From Cladorhizidae sp. MBARI D1340-BT2 (taxonomy: Eukaryota > Porifera > Demospongiae > Poecilosclerida > Cladorhizidae), in assembly GCA_028752905.1 (NCBI GenBank), contig JAQNBH010000014.1:26241853-26305852 (forward strand): a stretch of 64,000 nt of DNA. The letters are read 5' to 3'. The position numbers and the translations under genes are program-made. Shown here piece by piece: positions 45,731 through 57,274 of the stretch; the stretch's first letter is position 1; the number at the start of each line of letters is the position of its first letter. Under the pieces are notes generated by a model. That model saw nothing but the letters and a program-made list of their open reading frames with translations. It was not told where the DNA came from and ran no database searches.

Positions 45731-46640
45731 AAACCTAAAGAAACCCCCTCCTGTAGCTCTGTGTAGTTCACTGCTTGCTCTGTGTCACCATGCACGTGGT
45801 CTAGAACTCACTCATCAGCATATTAAATCATCTGCAAAATCTCCAGCAGCCTTACCATCATACATCAACATCTCTCCACCAGGACCGGGAGCCTATCCTC
45901 TCTTCAAGCACTTCATGACTTCCACCACAACTTCCAAATTAATTATTCACACACACCCATATCACATCTGCTTATGCTGGTTTGGGTACTAGTTATCTTC
46001 TCTTGAAATCTTTCACCATCAATTCCAACACTTTATTTTCTCCCTGCACGACCTGTCCCTCCTCATTCCTGATTGCCTTCATCTTTGCCTCCTTACTCTT
46101 TCCTCTCAAATCATTCCAAATTTCTTTGCAAATCACAACACCCTGCTCTGTAGTTTTCTCACTGTTCTCTTCCTTGATTCTCCTTCCTGATTACCTCCCC
46201 ATTGCCTTCTCAGTCCGTAGCAACCATCTCATAGTTTCCCAAATCTTTACTATTACCTCAAGTTCTCAACAACAGCTCTCCAGTTTTCCAGACACGAGGT
46301 CATGTCCCAATTTCAGAAACTATGCTGGTTACATCGATGGTCAAGAGAAGGGTTAAGATGTTGTGAAAGTAACAAGACCTTAGCCATGTGTGCCAAATAA
46401 ATCAGAGAATGCAGCACTTCCAATATTGTTTTAACCCATTTCAAAATGACAGGCAGAAAAACACAATGCCGGCTTCACCTGCCCAATTTAAGCTAAAAAT
46501 GCTGGCATGCCATTGAATCCTTTGATAAGTAGTGAACCAGTATCTTCCTCCAAAGCATTACAAAATCCACCCTAAGACTAGGCTTTAAGGATGTATTCTA
46601 CCCCAGCACTAAATTCGATTTTAGTTCCAGAATACTCTAA
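43960..46640 (-). mobile_element. Non-LTR retrotransposon pieces (minus strand)
   Basis: The reverse complement of 45780-46640 matches 59720-61480, where the plus-strand reading gives EEVVEVMKCLKRGKAPGPGG and VVGKVFTGVLNGILMEVLAG-type phrases of a LINE reverse transcriptase. Pieces at 43960-44240 and 45480-45730 are the neighbouring part of the same element, separated by the duplicated DUF7869-like DNA. All are interrupted by stops. The open frame at 45982-46356 on the plus strand is a shadow of this repeat. Confidence 0.7.
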
Positions 46641-48110
46641 ATCCTCCAATAATTACATACCTGAACATGAAAAAGGTAATAGGTTATCAACATAATAAAC
46701 ATGCTTGTGCACATGCAGATAAGTAGAATGACTCGCCCTGAGCCCACTGTTTGGTTTGCGGTGTTCTCATTGGTGACCCTTTACCAAGTCTAGGTAGCAG
46801 TATTACTAATGGATCCTCTCTGCCAAAACATCTCGGTTTAGTTTGTGGAGTTTTCCTTCCAAGTCCATGAGTTGTAGCTTACCTGCATGAGTAAGTCGTG
46901 CATAAGGCAGTTAGACAGTGTATATTAGCTAGGGTAGTTCTTCACTAATATTTACAAACAACAAAAACCAGAGCAAAAATGAAGACAAACAACCACATAG
47001 GATGAACCACAACCAGGGTTAAGTGACCCTTTACCTAATACACCAAGATTATGTATACTTAAGGGCGGACTCTAGTTGCTGTTCTTTGTTCTTGTAAAAT
47101 ATAGGTTCTCCTTCTACTGTTTTTAATAGAGAGCATCAGGCTCTCCTGTGGACATGGGTTTTCCATTTTTTTCACATTCACCTATTTTTACACTCATTCT
47201 CAATTCATGGTAGAGATCTAAACCATTCTTATTCTATCCATTTTAAAAGGAGAGCCCTGTTAATTATAATCCAGCTTATAGTTGACTTTATTTGTATACT
47301 AAGTAATGGAAGGAGCCAAAGATAAGTAGACCTCAGCGGTTGGTATTGTAGTTTCACAATGCCTGAACACTTTATTTTTGTGACACTAAATATTATAGGG
47401 GGAAATAGGCAAGCCTAATGATTTATAAGTGCTTACTCTGTAATGAACATATTGTCCTTGTTTTCATATCATGAATATATTCATTTTGCACTTAGTGCAA
47501 ACCTTATTCTCTTGTCTCCTATCTGCAAATCCTGTAAGCAAAGAACAGTATTTTTATTTTAACATTAGCAAACACTAATTCTTCTATAGGAGCTAACTGA
47601 CCTTCACCATGCTATAAATACTCTCAACCCTGTGTCTTTATTTAAATATTTAAAGTGGCTGAAGAACACAATAGCTTCACTAGGTCTTGCTCATGATCAC
47701 TTAGGCATTGGAATAGTTCTTCTGAGGGGAAGGAGTACTTTTATATGAACTCAGAAACTGCATGAATTGCTTGGAATAGTAGCATGGCAGTCTATTTTTC
47801 CAGATGCCGAGTGCATGGAGAGGGTTCTCATACAAATCAGATTCCTCTAGAAGTTCTTGGCAAGCCTACCACAATGAACAAACGTGATGTTTTTTAGTTT
47901 CATAATTAGCCAGGGGTAGGGGTCAAACTAATTGCAATAGTAAACCACAAAAATAAAAAATGATAAAGTCACTGAGTCTCATGAGCACTGCAGTTGTTTA
48001 AGGAACAAAAGCAAGCGAGTCAGAGTCAAGAAGTAGTTCTATTACACGTTGAAATAAAGAACTGAACAGCTCAGCAATATATTACACAATGAATTGGTGT
48101 TGCTTGTACC
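46641..48110. other. Stretch without recognisable features
   Basis: AT-rich unique-looking DNA. No exon or element supported. Confidence 0.4.
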
Positions 48111-48200
48111 TCTAGCTCCAGAAGGTCATGTTTAAGATGAAAAGAAGGTAGTGAAGGATGTGGTCTTCTAGGATGATGAAAATGTTGCCTTTATATAATC
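48105..48200 (+). pseudogene. Possible relic of a FERM-gene tail exon
   Basis: CTAGCTCCAGAAGG at 48112-48125 is identical to the first 14 bases of the gene B tail exon, is preceded by a similar TTGCTT context, and is followed by a degenerate GATGATGAAAATG segment. It may be what remains of another paralog between B and C. A short match, so uncertain. Confidence 0.2.
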
Positions 48201-48309
48201 TTCATGTACTTGATTGTTATTCACAAAACATGTTAATTGTACATGTAGCTGATTGTTCTTAGAAGGCAGACTCAATTAAGCATTCCTTATGACAAAGCTG
48301 GGGTCTTAT

Positions 48310-48790
48310 GGACTATATATATACATGTATATACATATCATATTTATATATAAGCTAGGGTCTTATATATATTATACATATAAGCTAGGGTTTTATATAT
48401 ATATAAGCTAAGGTCTTATGGGCTATATATATAATATAGGGCTATTATAACTAGGGTCTTATGGACTACCATAAGCTAGGGCATATGGACTCTATATATA
48501 TATAAGCTAGGGCATATGGACTATATATAAGCTAGGGCATATGGACTATATATTATATATAAGCTAGGGCATATGGACTAGGTATATATTATATATAAGC
48601 TAGGACATATGGACTATTATATTATATATAAGCTAGGGCATATGTATATATTATATATAAGCTAAGGTATATATACGGACTATATATTATATATAAGCTA
48701 GGGCATATGGACTATATATTATATATAAACTAGGACATATGGAGTATATATTTATATATAAGCTAGGGCATATGGCCTATATATATTTTT
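48310..48790. repeat. AT-rich minisatellite, about 30-37-bp units
   Basis: About 13 irregular copies of TATATATAAGCTAGGGCATA, TGGACTA, separated by TATATA runs of varying length. The left part has GGGTCTTATGGACT variants. Confidence 0.9.
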
Positions 48791-50857
48791 TAAATGAAAT
48801 TCTCTGACCAAAAATAAGGAACAGTTGTGGGGGCCTGAGTAGCTAGATGATGAAGGAACCATGACATAACTTAATGGGTATCAATTAGTAAACCTTCTGG
48901 CCAGCAAGAGAAAGTTCAATATATAATCATTCATTAGGCTGCTCTTATTTAGCAAAAATGTGATATAAACTGAGAAAAAGTCCCTTCATGTGCAAATGCT
49001 GTATTTTACTCTAGACTTTAAATTAATTAAACATGTGATGTCATTAATATGTACCATGGAGTTACATGTAAAAATGCTTTTGTTGAAACTTGATTAATGC
49101 ATCTAATATGGCTCAGAAAGCTGCAAATACATCCGGAGTGGACCTCTAGGAACTGAGAGGGAGAAGCCTCCTCTCAGACTCTTCCCACCATTATCCTTTG
49201 GCTCCCCTATTGGAGGCACAGTGACCCACTGTCGGGGCTATACTAGCACCGCTCCTGGTAGTGCGTACAAAAACAAATAGAAGAAGATAAGCAATAACTG
49301 ATGGCTGACTTCAGGAAGATGACATCTGCCTTTGAGTGTGCTCTCGTTTTAGAGGAGAACCAATTAAAGATGGATGTAATGGACGCATGGACACATCTTG
49401 GTACTTATCTGATGTATATCGTCAACATTGTTTGACTTTTTTATTAATCTGAATTGAAATATTTTCATAATGAAAAAACCCAGCTCCATGGTAATAATTT
49501 AATATTTAATATTACAGTCAGTATTTTTGTTATACTGACTTGTGATGGGGGAGAGTCGGTAATGTCTGACCTCCCATCCCGAGTTAATAATGCCCCCAGC
49601 CCGCCCTCCACCGCCACCATCACGACCACCTACAACAACAACAATTACCCACCCCCACTCCACCCTCATTCACATAATGTGACAATCTTCTTCATTAGGT
49701 TGAATATTTTTATAAGTCATTTTGTAAGACTTTCCTCATGATCCAGGATCATATTTTAAGTATTTTATATATACTTCACATTGCAAGCTAAAGCAAGCAT
49801 CCCTGGCCATGTCAATCATTCAAGTAGATATGGTAAGGTGGTGTGGAAGCTTCGACTAACTAGTTTCTCTTGCCTTTGTGACATTTTTGGTGTGTAGTCA
49901 AAAATTATGTATTTTGTAGCTAGAAACATGAGCAATATTGCTCAGAAAAGGAGAGGTATCTATTTCCTGCTAAATTGGAAAACATTTCTTGAGGATGATA
50001 AACTTCAACTTTTGTGGTGCCAAATTAGGATATTCCCCGTACCATGAAAATATACGTAAATTTGATTCACTCACAAATTACGAACTCTTTTTAGTGATGA
50101 TGATGCACTTGAACACATACTCCTAGTGATGAAAGTCACATGTGTTCTAGCGATGAAAGTGCACTTGAACACACACACGATGAAGTTACATTTGAGTACA
50201 TGTGTTTCAGGTGATAACATTGGTACCTGAGCACGTGTCTTCCTAGCAACGGTGCACTTGAGCAGGTATCTCATGCTTTGGCAGCGATGTCATTGCAGAG
50301 ATATTCCTGTTAGACCACTAGATATTATCACTCCTAGATCTTTAAGGCTTTTGATATCACCTCGTGGCCACAGGTTCTACTTCGAGGAAGATTGTTTGTC
50401 ATGTGGTGCAGTGAACTAGACATGGACAATTTTCCTTGATAAGTAGCTATCGATTTGCAGCTTGAGCACCAATCACTTTATAGTTTCTGTTGTAAGAGGT
50501 CGGTCTCAATGTTAGCCAATCATTATACAGAGCTGTTTATGAACAGGACCTATCACAATTGCTAAAAGTAAATAAGTTATAGATTATGGGGTGGCTTTGT
50601 GTGTAATATGCTACACCTCAAGTAATAGACCTCTATTAATGATACATGATTCTGAAAAATGGTCCTTCATCATATCCACCTGCTTCTACCCTAGGCTATT
50701 GATATTTTTGAGGAGTGGTTGAGACACATGTAGTGCACAGCTTAGGTTAAAGACTTCCTACCTACCGCAAAACAACCTTACAACTATATATATAATATGC
50801 AAGAGTTTCTCAGAAGTCAAGAGAATACTTTTTAAGGGTCAACGCTAACCTTACCAC
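48791..50857. other. Upstream region of gene C, no gene supported
   Basis: Segment 49130-49270 shares phrases with 26520-26640 (CCTCTCAGACTC, TCCTTTG) and may be a dispersed repeat. At 50090-50280 there is loose repetition of GATGAAAGT(G/C)ACATGTG, with TGAGCACGTGT and TGAACACACAC phrases. Nothing else is supported. Confidence 0.4.
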
Positions 50858-52168
50858 GTGTTCATAGTCAGAAAGCATGCGCTATCATTACACGCGTCTG
50901 GCGCCAACGTGAGTTCACATAAAAGCGCTCTCTCCGTACGGCAAAAAGAGATCATCAGCCCAATTTCAGAACCTTCAACAATTGGCGGGAAAACAAGAGA
51001 AGAACTGAGTATTCAGGAACAGGAGGAAATGACTGATAAGGGTCTGCTTGCGTGTGGTTCAAAAGATGGATTCACAGAATTTCTAATCCATAACTTTAGT
51101 CCAGAACGAACGCCAATTCACGTCTCCTTACATGAAAAATGCCTTGTTGGTGATGTCAAATCTAAGGTTGGACAATACCTTCATCTTGATAAGATAAGTC
51201 TGGACATGTTTGGTCTCTTTGTTGGAAAATTGGAATGCCCTACAAAACATGTTGCTGACGAAGAAACAGTTGGGACACACACTGAATTTAGCCTCAAGAG
51301 AGTATTGTTTAGCTATTATAAAGAGATCCACTTGGCCCGACGTGACAAAAATGTTCTTGACCTTCTTTATTGGGAGATGAAGTACATGTTTAAGAACAAG
51401 CAGGAAAGTGTTGAAGAATGTCCTTCAGTCACAGTCAATGACAAATTAAGGTATGTGAATGGCATTCAACTACAAAAAGACTATTGGAAATACTACCATA
51501 AAATCTGCAACTGCATTCTTTACAGTCAATTGTTTATTGGAGAATGCAGTATACCGAGTGGTACCCCTGTACAAATAGCACTCTGTTTAGGAGGAGTCTT
51601 CATCTTAAACCTTTGTGATAAAGTTATGACTTCTTTTAGATGGCAGCAGGTAGCTGCTGTTATGATGGAAGCAAATACCAAGGATTTGATTAAATTTAGA
51701 ATGAGAATGATGGAAGCAAGTAACAAGGATTTGATTGAGGTTAGAATGAGAAACGGAGAAATTGCTGTTCTCAGTAAGGATCATGGTGAATATCTCTTCA
51801 GCTTGATTCTCCATGCTATCAAGGTGAATGAAGACAAGTTTGGAGCAACAGACCCACGCAGAGTTCAGCCTGAAAGGATTCATGATTTTCTGGTGATTTT
51901 TAATAATGCCTGCCACATGTATGAGTCATCCCGGGAATTGTCTGTAATCATGCCAGAAACAAAGGAAGGCATACCCCATGACTTGGTCACGAGGGAGATG
52001 GAAAATGAAATTGAATTACGCATAGCACGTATAACGTCAGGGTTTATAGCTCCTGAATATCATGTTGAAGGAACTGATGAAAGTGAACGAGACTGTCAAA
52101 ACCTGATGGATGATATTCTGGATAAAGAAGTGAGGATATTGGATAATTATATTCTTTCACATAATTAA
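50858..52168 (+). CDS. FERM-like domain protein, paralog C
   Basis: A large open exon, close paralog of B. The open frame begins at GTG 50858; no ATG lies in frame until 51029 (MTDKGLLACGSKDGFTEFLI), so the true start is probably 51029 or in an unseen upstream exon. The FERM-like domain starts at residue about 72 of the long frame with FTEFLIHNFSPERTPIHVSL. All three lobes are present: MFGLFVGKLECPTKHV, VLDLLYWEMKYMFKNKQ, SFRWQQVAAVMMEANTKDL. In the third lobe a 45-bp in-frame tandem duplication gives MMEANTKDLIKFRMR followed by MMEASNKDLIEVRMR, which should disturb the beta-sheet. The donor at 52140 (GAA|GTGAGG) is kept, but the tail-exon acceptor seen in B is deleted, so the product probably ends at 52168. 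The role is unknown. Confidence 0.75.
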   Translation: MFIVRKHALSLHASGANVSSHKSALSVRQKEIISPISEPSTIGGKTREELSIQEQEEMTDKGLLACGSKDGFTEFLIHNFSPERTPIHVSLHEKCLVGDVKSKVGQYLHLDKISLDMFGLFVGKLECPTKHVADEETVGTHTEFSLKRVLFSYYKEIHLARRDKNVLDLLYWEMKYMFKNKQESVEECPSVTVNDKLRYVNGIQLQKDYWKYYHKICNCILYSQLFIGECSIPSGTPVQIALCLGGVFILNLCDKVMTSFRWQQVAAVMMEANTKDLIKFRMRMMEASNKDLIEVRMRNGEIAVLSKDHGEYLFSLILHAIKVNEDKFGATDPRRVQPERIHDFLVIFNNACHMYESSRELSVIMPETKEGIPHDLVTREMENEIELRIARITSGFIAPEYHVEGTDESERDCQNLMDDILDKEVRILDNYILSHN

Positions 52169-53820
52169 CTGCTGTTGTTGTTTGCTTAATGTGGCTCCAG
52201 AAGGAAATGAAGGACAAAGAGAACAATGCTTAAATGCTGTTGGTGAAAATGAGGATGTCAATGATGAGGATGAAAGTGAAGACGACCTTACACCCACATT
52301 TGTTTTAGAGGACGGATAGAAATAGACATAACTACATCTTACATTAATTTGATGAATACAATTTACATCCTTATCACATGATTATTGAATATTTAATTAA
52401 AATGAATTATTGATGCAATGAACCAAAGAAATATATCTAATATCACACTAAGAAACCTACTTTACTAGACAGCATGCTTCAATGTTGAGTGTGTGTTGTC
52501 TTTAAAACTTGCTAGAGAATTCTTGAAGCTACCCTTGAGGGGGACCAATCATAATCTAGTAGGTGATAATTAAAAAAACTCGTGTGGTAACCACTTTATA
52601 GCTCATAGATTCTGCAATCTTCATGGAGAGTGACTTGTGCCCTCACACCAATTGTAACTCAAGCCAATAATGGAAGCATAGAAGTAGTTTTTTAATGTCC
52701 CAATGATAGTGTGGAATTTTACTGTGGGGTGCTTTCTACTATTCTGGGAATAACATTATTTTTATGACAAGAAACATGGAAGCATCTCTTTAAATTATGT
52801 TGCTTTTTAAAGAAGATGAAACACAAAATTGAACATCTAATTAATTGATGAATTACAGCAGCAAGGAGTATTTTCATCTAAACATCCGTGTCTAAGTTAA
52901 TGTTCTCTGAGTGAGATGTACAGCACCATGCAGAGGTCATCTCTGCTATATATATTTGTATTGCAACAACTGCTAACTCATTTCTCATCACTGACTATAT
53001 AGCTACTAGCTATTCATTTCTTATTCTACTTCTTTCACATTTCTGCATGGGATATTGTTCTGCTATATTATGTAGCTATATGTGTAATGGGGGAGCCAAT
53101 ATTCAGTGTGCAGTTTCCTACAGGGTAATTTCTATGTAGTGTTCTAGAGGGGGACAATTTTCATTGATGAATATTTTTACATCCTTTGACATTTTAAATT
53201 CCGTAATGTGTTTTTCAGGAGGATCCCATATTCACTAAAAGGTTAAACATTTCCAGGAAGCAATCTGAAAGAACTAATCAGGTGATCTATAAGCTATATG
53301 GAGACTCATATGACTGTGGTGTGACCATTCTCAATGCCTTATCTAGATGGGGTTGGCATAACCCACAGAACTTCCCTTTCGGATTGTCTAGCATTGTCTT
53401 ATGTTTCTGTTCTTAAAACAGCAGCCACACACAAGGGTTTAAGTGGCATCAAAGGTATGGAAAGACCAACTGGAGTAATTAATATGGCATCATGATGGGA
53501 GCTTCCCAGCCACTACAATTCTTGGGGGACAACGAAGAAGTAAATTGTCAGACACCATAGACATGCTGACACGATTTTGTACCCGCCTAAAGTAAGCTGG
53601 ATTGATCGACACATAGCACTGTGGAGATCGACTCTTTTGAAACCTTCACAATGGTTGTTGATAGGATCAAAGTTCCTAGAGGAGAGTCCTGAAATATATT
53701 CCATGTTCCATTCTCTTATGGCCATCATCTTCTACTCCATTGGACCAAACAAACAAGTCAGTAGCCAGAAACTGACAAAAGTTGCTCTCATAAAATATTT
53801 TAAAATAACAAGATGAAATA
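52169..53820. other. Downstream flank of gene C (copy of the gene B flank)
   Basis: At 52201-52319 the former tail exon stays open (EGNEGQREQCLNAVGENEDV, NDEDESEDDLTPT) but lacks its TGTAG acceptor because TAGCTA (or an equivalent 6 bp) is missing relative to 40088-40093. The rest parallels 40210-41700, with rearranged order toward the end. The frame 53577-53816 is unassigned. Confidence 0.65.
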
Positions 53821-54955
53821 ACTCGCAGTAAAAGATTTAAAAAAGTGAACAAACAGAAATTAAATGTTGGCTATTTTTGGTTGTTTACATCTGAGGTCAG
53901 AAGTCAGATTTCCTCGGTTCTCCTCATCTATATTGTAAGTGGCAACAATGGTATGGAAAGACAAACTATATGGCATCATAGGTATTTCAGAAGAGCAGGG
54001 TTAAAGTCAAAATATCAATCCATAGAAAAAATTTCATATGTGTCATGTTAATCATAATTCCACGCCCTGTCACTGTAACTATATGTGAATGGATCAAGTA
54101 AAAATTAGAATTTTTCTAGAAAAATCTACTTAAGAGTGATGCACGCAGCTAGCGTGTATATAGAAGCTGAATTTCAAACCCCAGAAATATTTAGATAAAG
54201 GTTAGAGCATCTAGACAGAGACAAAAATTGTCCAAGCAAAATCACTAATCACCCTCATTAATTCACCTACCTGCAGTAAAAAATCTGATCATTGCTTAAT
54301 TTTGTTTGATGCAGTCACTACACACCTGCTATATACTTCTCCTCCACCTCTAGTGCTCGACTGAACTATCTAAAGCTGACTTAGTTGGTTTCAAAGATCA
54401 TCTCTTGCATATAAACCTTGACCACTGTGTTCTGCTCTCACAAATTTGGTCCGTCATTAGTCAGGGCCGTATCCAGGATTTGGCAGGAGGGTTTTAAATC
54501 ACTGTGAATGAAGTTGCATATCAGTGTAATAGAAAATAAGAAGTTGTATGTTTAGTATAATTATTTGAAGAAGTTTCTACGTATATACATTCTGCCCAGA
54601 TTATTATTTTAGTTTCATTCCGTAGTGGACATGCATAAGAGCTGGACCAGTCATTCTCTCTTGCCCCATGGGAGAACATAAATGTTTTGAGGTAGGGAAA
54701 CACTAATGCTGCATTCATATTCACAACTAGTGACTGGCAATGTGCAGATTATGCACAGAAGTATGTGAATATTGAGAAACACTGGCAATGGGTAGAGTCA
54801 TTTAATTAATTGGTGCGTCTTGCATAGCCTGAGTGACCACTTCTTCCTCCTCCTCTGCTTGTAGTGCTAAGACAAGGTCACACATTTTTTGCTACAAGTG
54901 CAAAATAATTGCACAATTAAGATTTTGATACAAACTGTGGAGTAGAGTTTGTGTG
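53821..54955. other. Stretch without supported genes
   Basis: Segment 53880-53990 repeats part of 41380-41470 (TTTACATCTGAGGTCAGA). Otherwise AT-rich DNA. Confidence 0.4.
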
Positions 54956-54965
54956 AGTCAGTGGT

Positions 54966-55024
54966 GATTGTGTGTGTGTGTGCATGTGTGTGTGTGCATG
55001 TGTGTGTGTGTGTGTGTGTGTGTG
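54966..55024. repeat. GT dinucleotide microsatellite
   Basis: (TG)n with GCATG interruptions, about 58 bp, followed by a short G-run at 55052-55062. Confidence 0.95.
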
Positions 55025-55169
55025 TCACTTGTACAGTGTTGTGTATGTCCTGGGGGGGAGGGGTTCCGGGAGACAGGAAACGGACCTAGATACGGTCCTG
55101 ATATAGTATATTAAGTGCATGCCACAAGTTAGTTCCGATTACTAAAATTACCTCTTCTCCTTTTTGGTT

Positions 55170-56160
55170 TAGTTCAGAAATCAGATCTCTACTGAAGAAG
55201 GCTAGTATTCTTCGTCATCGTCAAAAATGTAAACCCACCATTCATCAAGAGTCCAAGCTATCCATTAAGTGAACTCTTCAGCAGTTGGTAAAAACATGAA
55301 TCTAGCCTACTTTCTGCCCACTCTAACTCAAGTAAATTATACAGACATCTGGATTTATTATCCCATCTAAAGTCCTTATTGTATCCTAAATCTGCTGTGG
55401 TCAAATATACACTCAAATATATAACCAGACTTTTCAATTCATTCTTTAGCTTGGTTTTTACCACCAGTGATTTTGTTCTCCCTTTTCTGGAAGACATCCC
55501 CCACAGACCAATTACACCACATCTCCATCAATGTTGTGACAATGTGAACCACCTTGTTCTGAAAGTACATGCCCCCTTATTATTTATTATTTACTCCCAT
55601 CACTCATCTCCTTACATCTTGCCATTGATTCATGTACAAATAATTCAAGATCAATGGAAGATTCACAAAATTATCCATATCCCTAAAAGTGGTAATCACT
55701 CAACAGTACAAATCTACCGACCAATTTCCCTCCTAAGTCTCTTATCGAAAGTTTTGGAGTCCATTATTTACTCTAAAATTATGATTTTATTCGGCTCCGC
55801 TTATCAAATGGCTTTTTGAAGAATCTTCCATGTCTATCCCAGTTACTGCCCTCCTTTTCTGTGAGAACAAGGGACCATGTCAAAACATAACTCGGTCGGT
55901 CTACATAAACGCATCAGAGTCCTTCTCTGGAATTCACTTGCCTCAACATTAAGCTTTCCTACTCTCACATCACACATCGAATCATAGCTTTCCTCTGGGA
56001 TCATTTTATAGCTAACTTCGATCATGATATCCCTTGCACATTCAATTTCATTTGTCCTTGTTCTTTCTGCTCCATTATCCAACATGCTTTAGTAAACCTA
56101 TTTCATGGCTACACCAAAGCTGGTGTTTGCCGTTCAACAGTTGCTATTGTCACATCTTGA
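55170..56160 (+). pseudogene. Truncated non-LTR retrotransposon reverse transcriptase (jockey/CR1-like)
   Basis: The open piece 55379-55819 ends with VQIIQDQWKIHKIIHIPKSG, then YRPISLLSLLSKVLESIIYS, KI. This is the classic reverse-transcriptase start of LINEs (PIPKSG...NYRPISLLS...SKVLE). The catalytic middle is missing. Segment 55890-56160 resembles the C-terminal tail of such an ORF (SFSGIHLP and similar) with shifts. Upstream 55170-55380 contains decayed linker sequence. Confidence 0.7.
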
Positions 56161-56204
56161 ATTTTTGTGCTTAATTAACCCAATGTTGTGAAGTTCATAA
56201 TAAT

Positions 56205-56335
56205 AAATTAATAATCTCTCAATGAACTATACTATCAGTTGACATAATAACATAATCACCTTCTCAATCAACTTCAATCGTTTGCTCTAGTGTTCATCAG
56301 GAATACTATGGCTTGCGTGAGTCTGCTATCCACCA
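56205..56335 (-). mobile_element. Penelope-type terminal repeat piece
   Basis: The reverse complement reads ATTCCTGATGAACACTAGAGCA, GATTGAAGTTGATTGAGAAGG, close to the right arm and flank of the inverted repeat at 34339-34500 (including the TTCATTGAGA phrase). An AAT/AAC run at 56373-56420 follows, as at 34.6-35.1 kb. Confidence 0.45.
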
Positions 56336-56429
56336 TGTGCCAGTACACATGCCTAGCGTGTGCACTGGGTGTTAATAATAATAACAACAACAACAACAAC
56401 ATAATAGTAATAATAAAATAACAAATATT

Positions 56430-56985
56430 AAATAAATAAGAGTAATTATGGTGGTCGTGACTTCAAGTTCAGGCTCTTCAGAGTAGCTCCCCACCAACCT
56501 GGCAAGTCCATTCCACAGTCTTGATTGAACCGCTCACACTTTGATTCTAGGCTGCAATGCCTCCTTCACTAGTCCTTCTGTCTTCTGGCCTGGTCCAAGA
56601 TGGTGGCTTCCTCCCACAAAATAGGATGTCCATTATCCCATGCTTGCTCAGAAATTGCAGACTTCTCTTTATTACACTTTCTACAGGCATCTTGATGTCA
56701 CAGGCAATGAGGGCTCTTAAAAGAAGGATCATATGGTAGTGATTCCTTATGAAGCAGGGATGAGGAAGACATCAGGAGGGTCTGCAGGAAGTTCAACATC
56801 AAAGTCGTCTTAAGATCAGAAAGAACTCTGAGGACACAACTGAGCAGAGTCAAGGATGCTTTACTGCTAATATGCACTCATGTGTTGTATACCGCATCCC
56901 TTATAGATGTGAGAAATACTACATCGGGGAGACCATCACCCAAATGAAAGAACATCAAGATGCCGTGAATACAATTTGAAGTCGG
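56430..56985 (+). pseudogene. Penelope-like GIY-YIG fragment
   Basis: Segment 56757-56980 reads DIRRVCRKFNIKVVLRSERT, LRTQLSRVKDALL, then in another frame CVVYRIPYRCEKYYIGETIT, QMKEHQDAVN. This matches the same region as 31880-32090 in the other copy, and keeps the YIGET of the nuclease motif. It is truncated on both sides and frameshifted. Segment 56430-56750 has no recognised content. Confidence 0.75.
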
Positions 56986-57120
56986 GTTTTTTCTTCGCAG
57001 AGTCAGCTCAATGGAGTTGTTTCTCTCCATATTTTCAAGGTTGCCATTTTCATGTCGCGTCCACGACTACGCACGACCTACCAGGTAAGCGCCTTGTTCC
57101 ATACGACTTCGGTAGGACCG

Positions 57121-57147
57121 CAGGGGGGGGGGGGGGGGGGGGGGGGA
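57121..57147. repeat. Poly-G tract
   Basis: A run of about 25 G interrupted by nothing but its borders, about 130 bp before the ATG of gene D. It is prone to length error in sequencing and could form a G-quadruplex. Confidence 0.9.
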
Positions 57148-57186
57148 AGCAGGCGTTCGCGCATGTCACGCGGGCTCCAGAGTCCT

Positions 57187-57194
57187 TATAAAAA
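57187..57194 (+). promoter_or_regulatory. TATA box of gene D
   Basis: TATAAAAA lies 81 bp before ATG 57275 in GC-richer surroundings. A transcription start about 30 bp downstream would leave a short leader. Confidence 0.5.
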
Positions 57195-57274
57195 CAGGAA
57201 CTGCACGCATCCTGAAACTGCCGCATCTGAAGAACTGCCCGCTCTGAGGAGCTGCTATTCCTTTGCCGTTAACA

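Noticed and set aside
45982..46356. 124-codon plus-strand open frame with hydrophobic N-terminus
   Set aside because: It lies on the reverse complement of the LINE relic that is also present at 60 kb, and is a shadow frame.
50858..50880. GTG 50858 as a true start of gene C
   Set aside because: It is only the first alternative start in the open frame. Animal genes rarely use GTG, and an ATG at 51029 is shared with paralog B.
56547..56739. Small open frames on both strands (about 60 codons)
   Set aside because: No recognised motif. They lie in the flank of a Penelope relic and are probably chance.
57263..57274. Start of gene D at 57263
   Set aside because: The codon is TTG. The ATG four codons later (57275) is the natural start.
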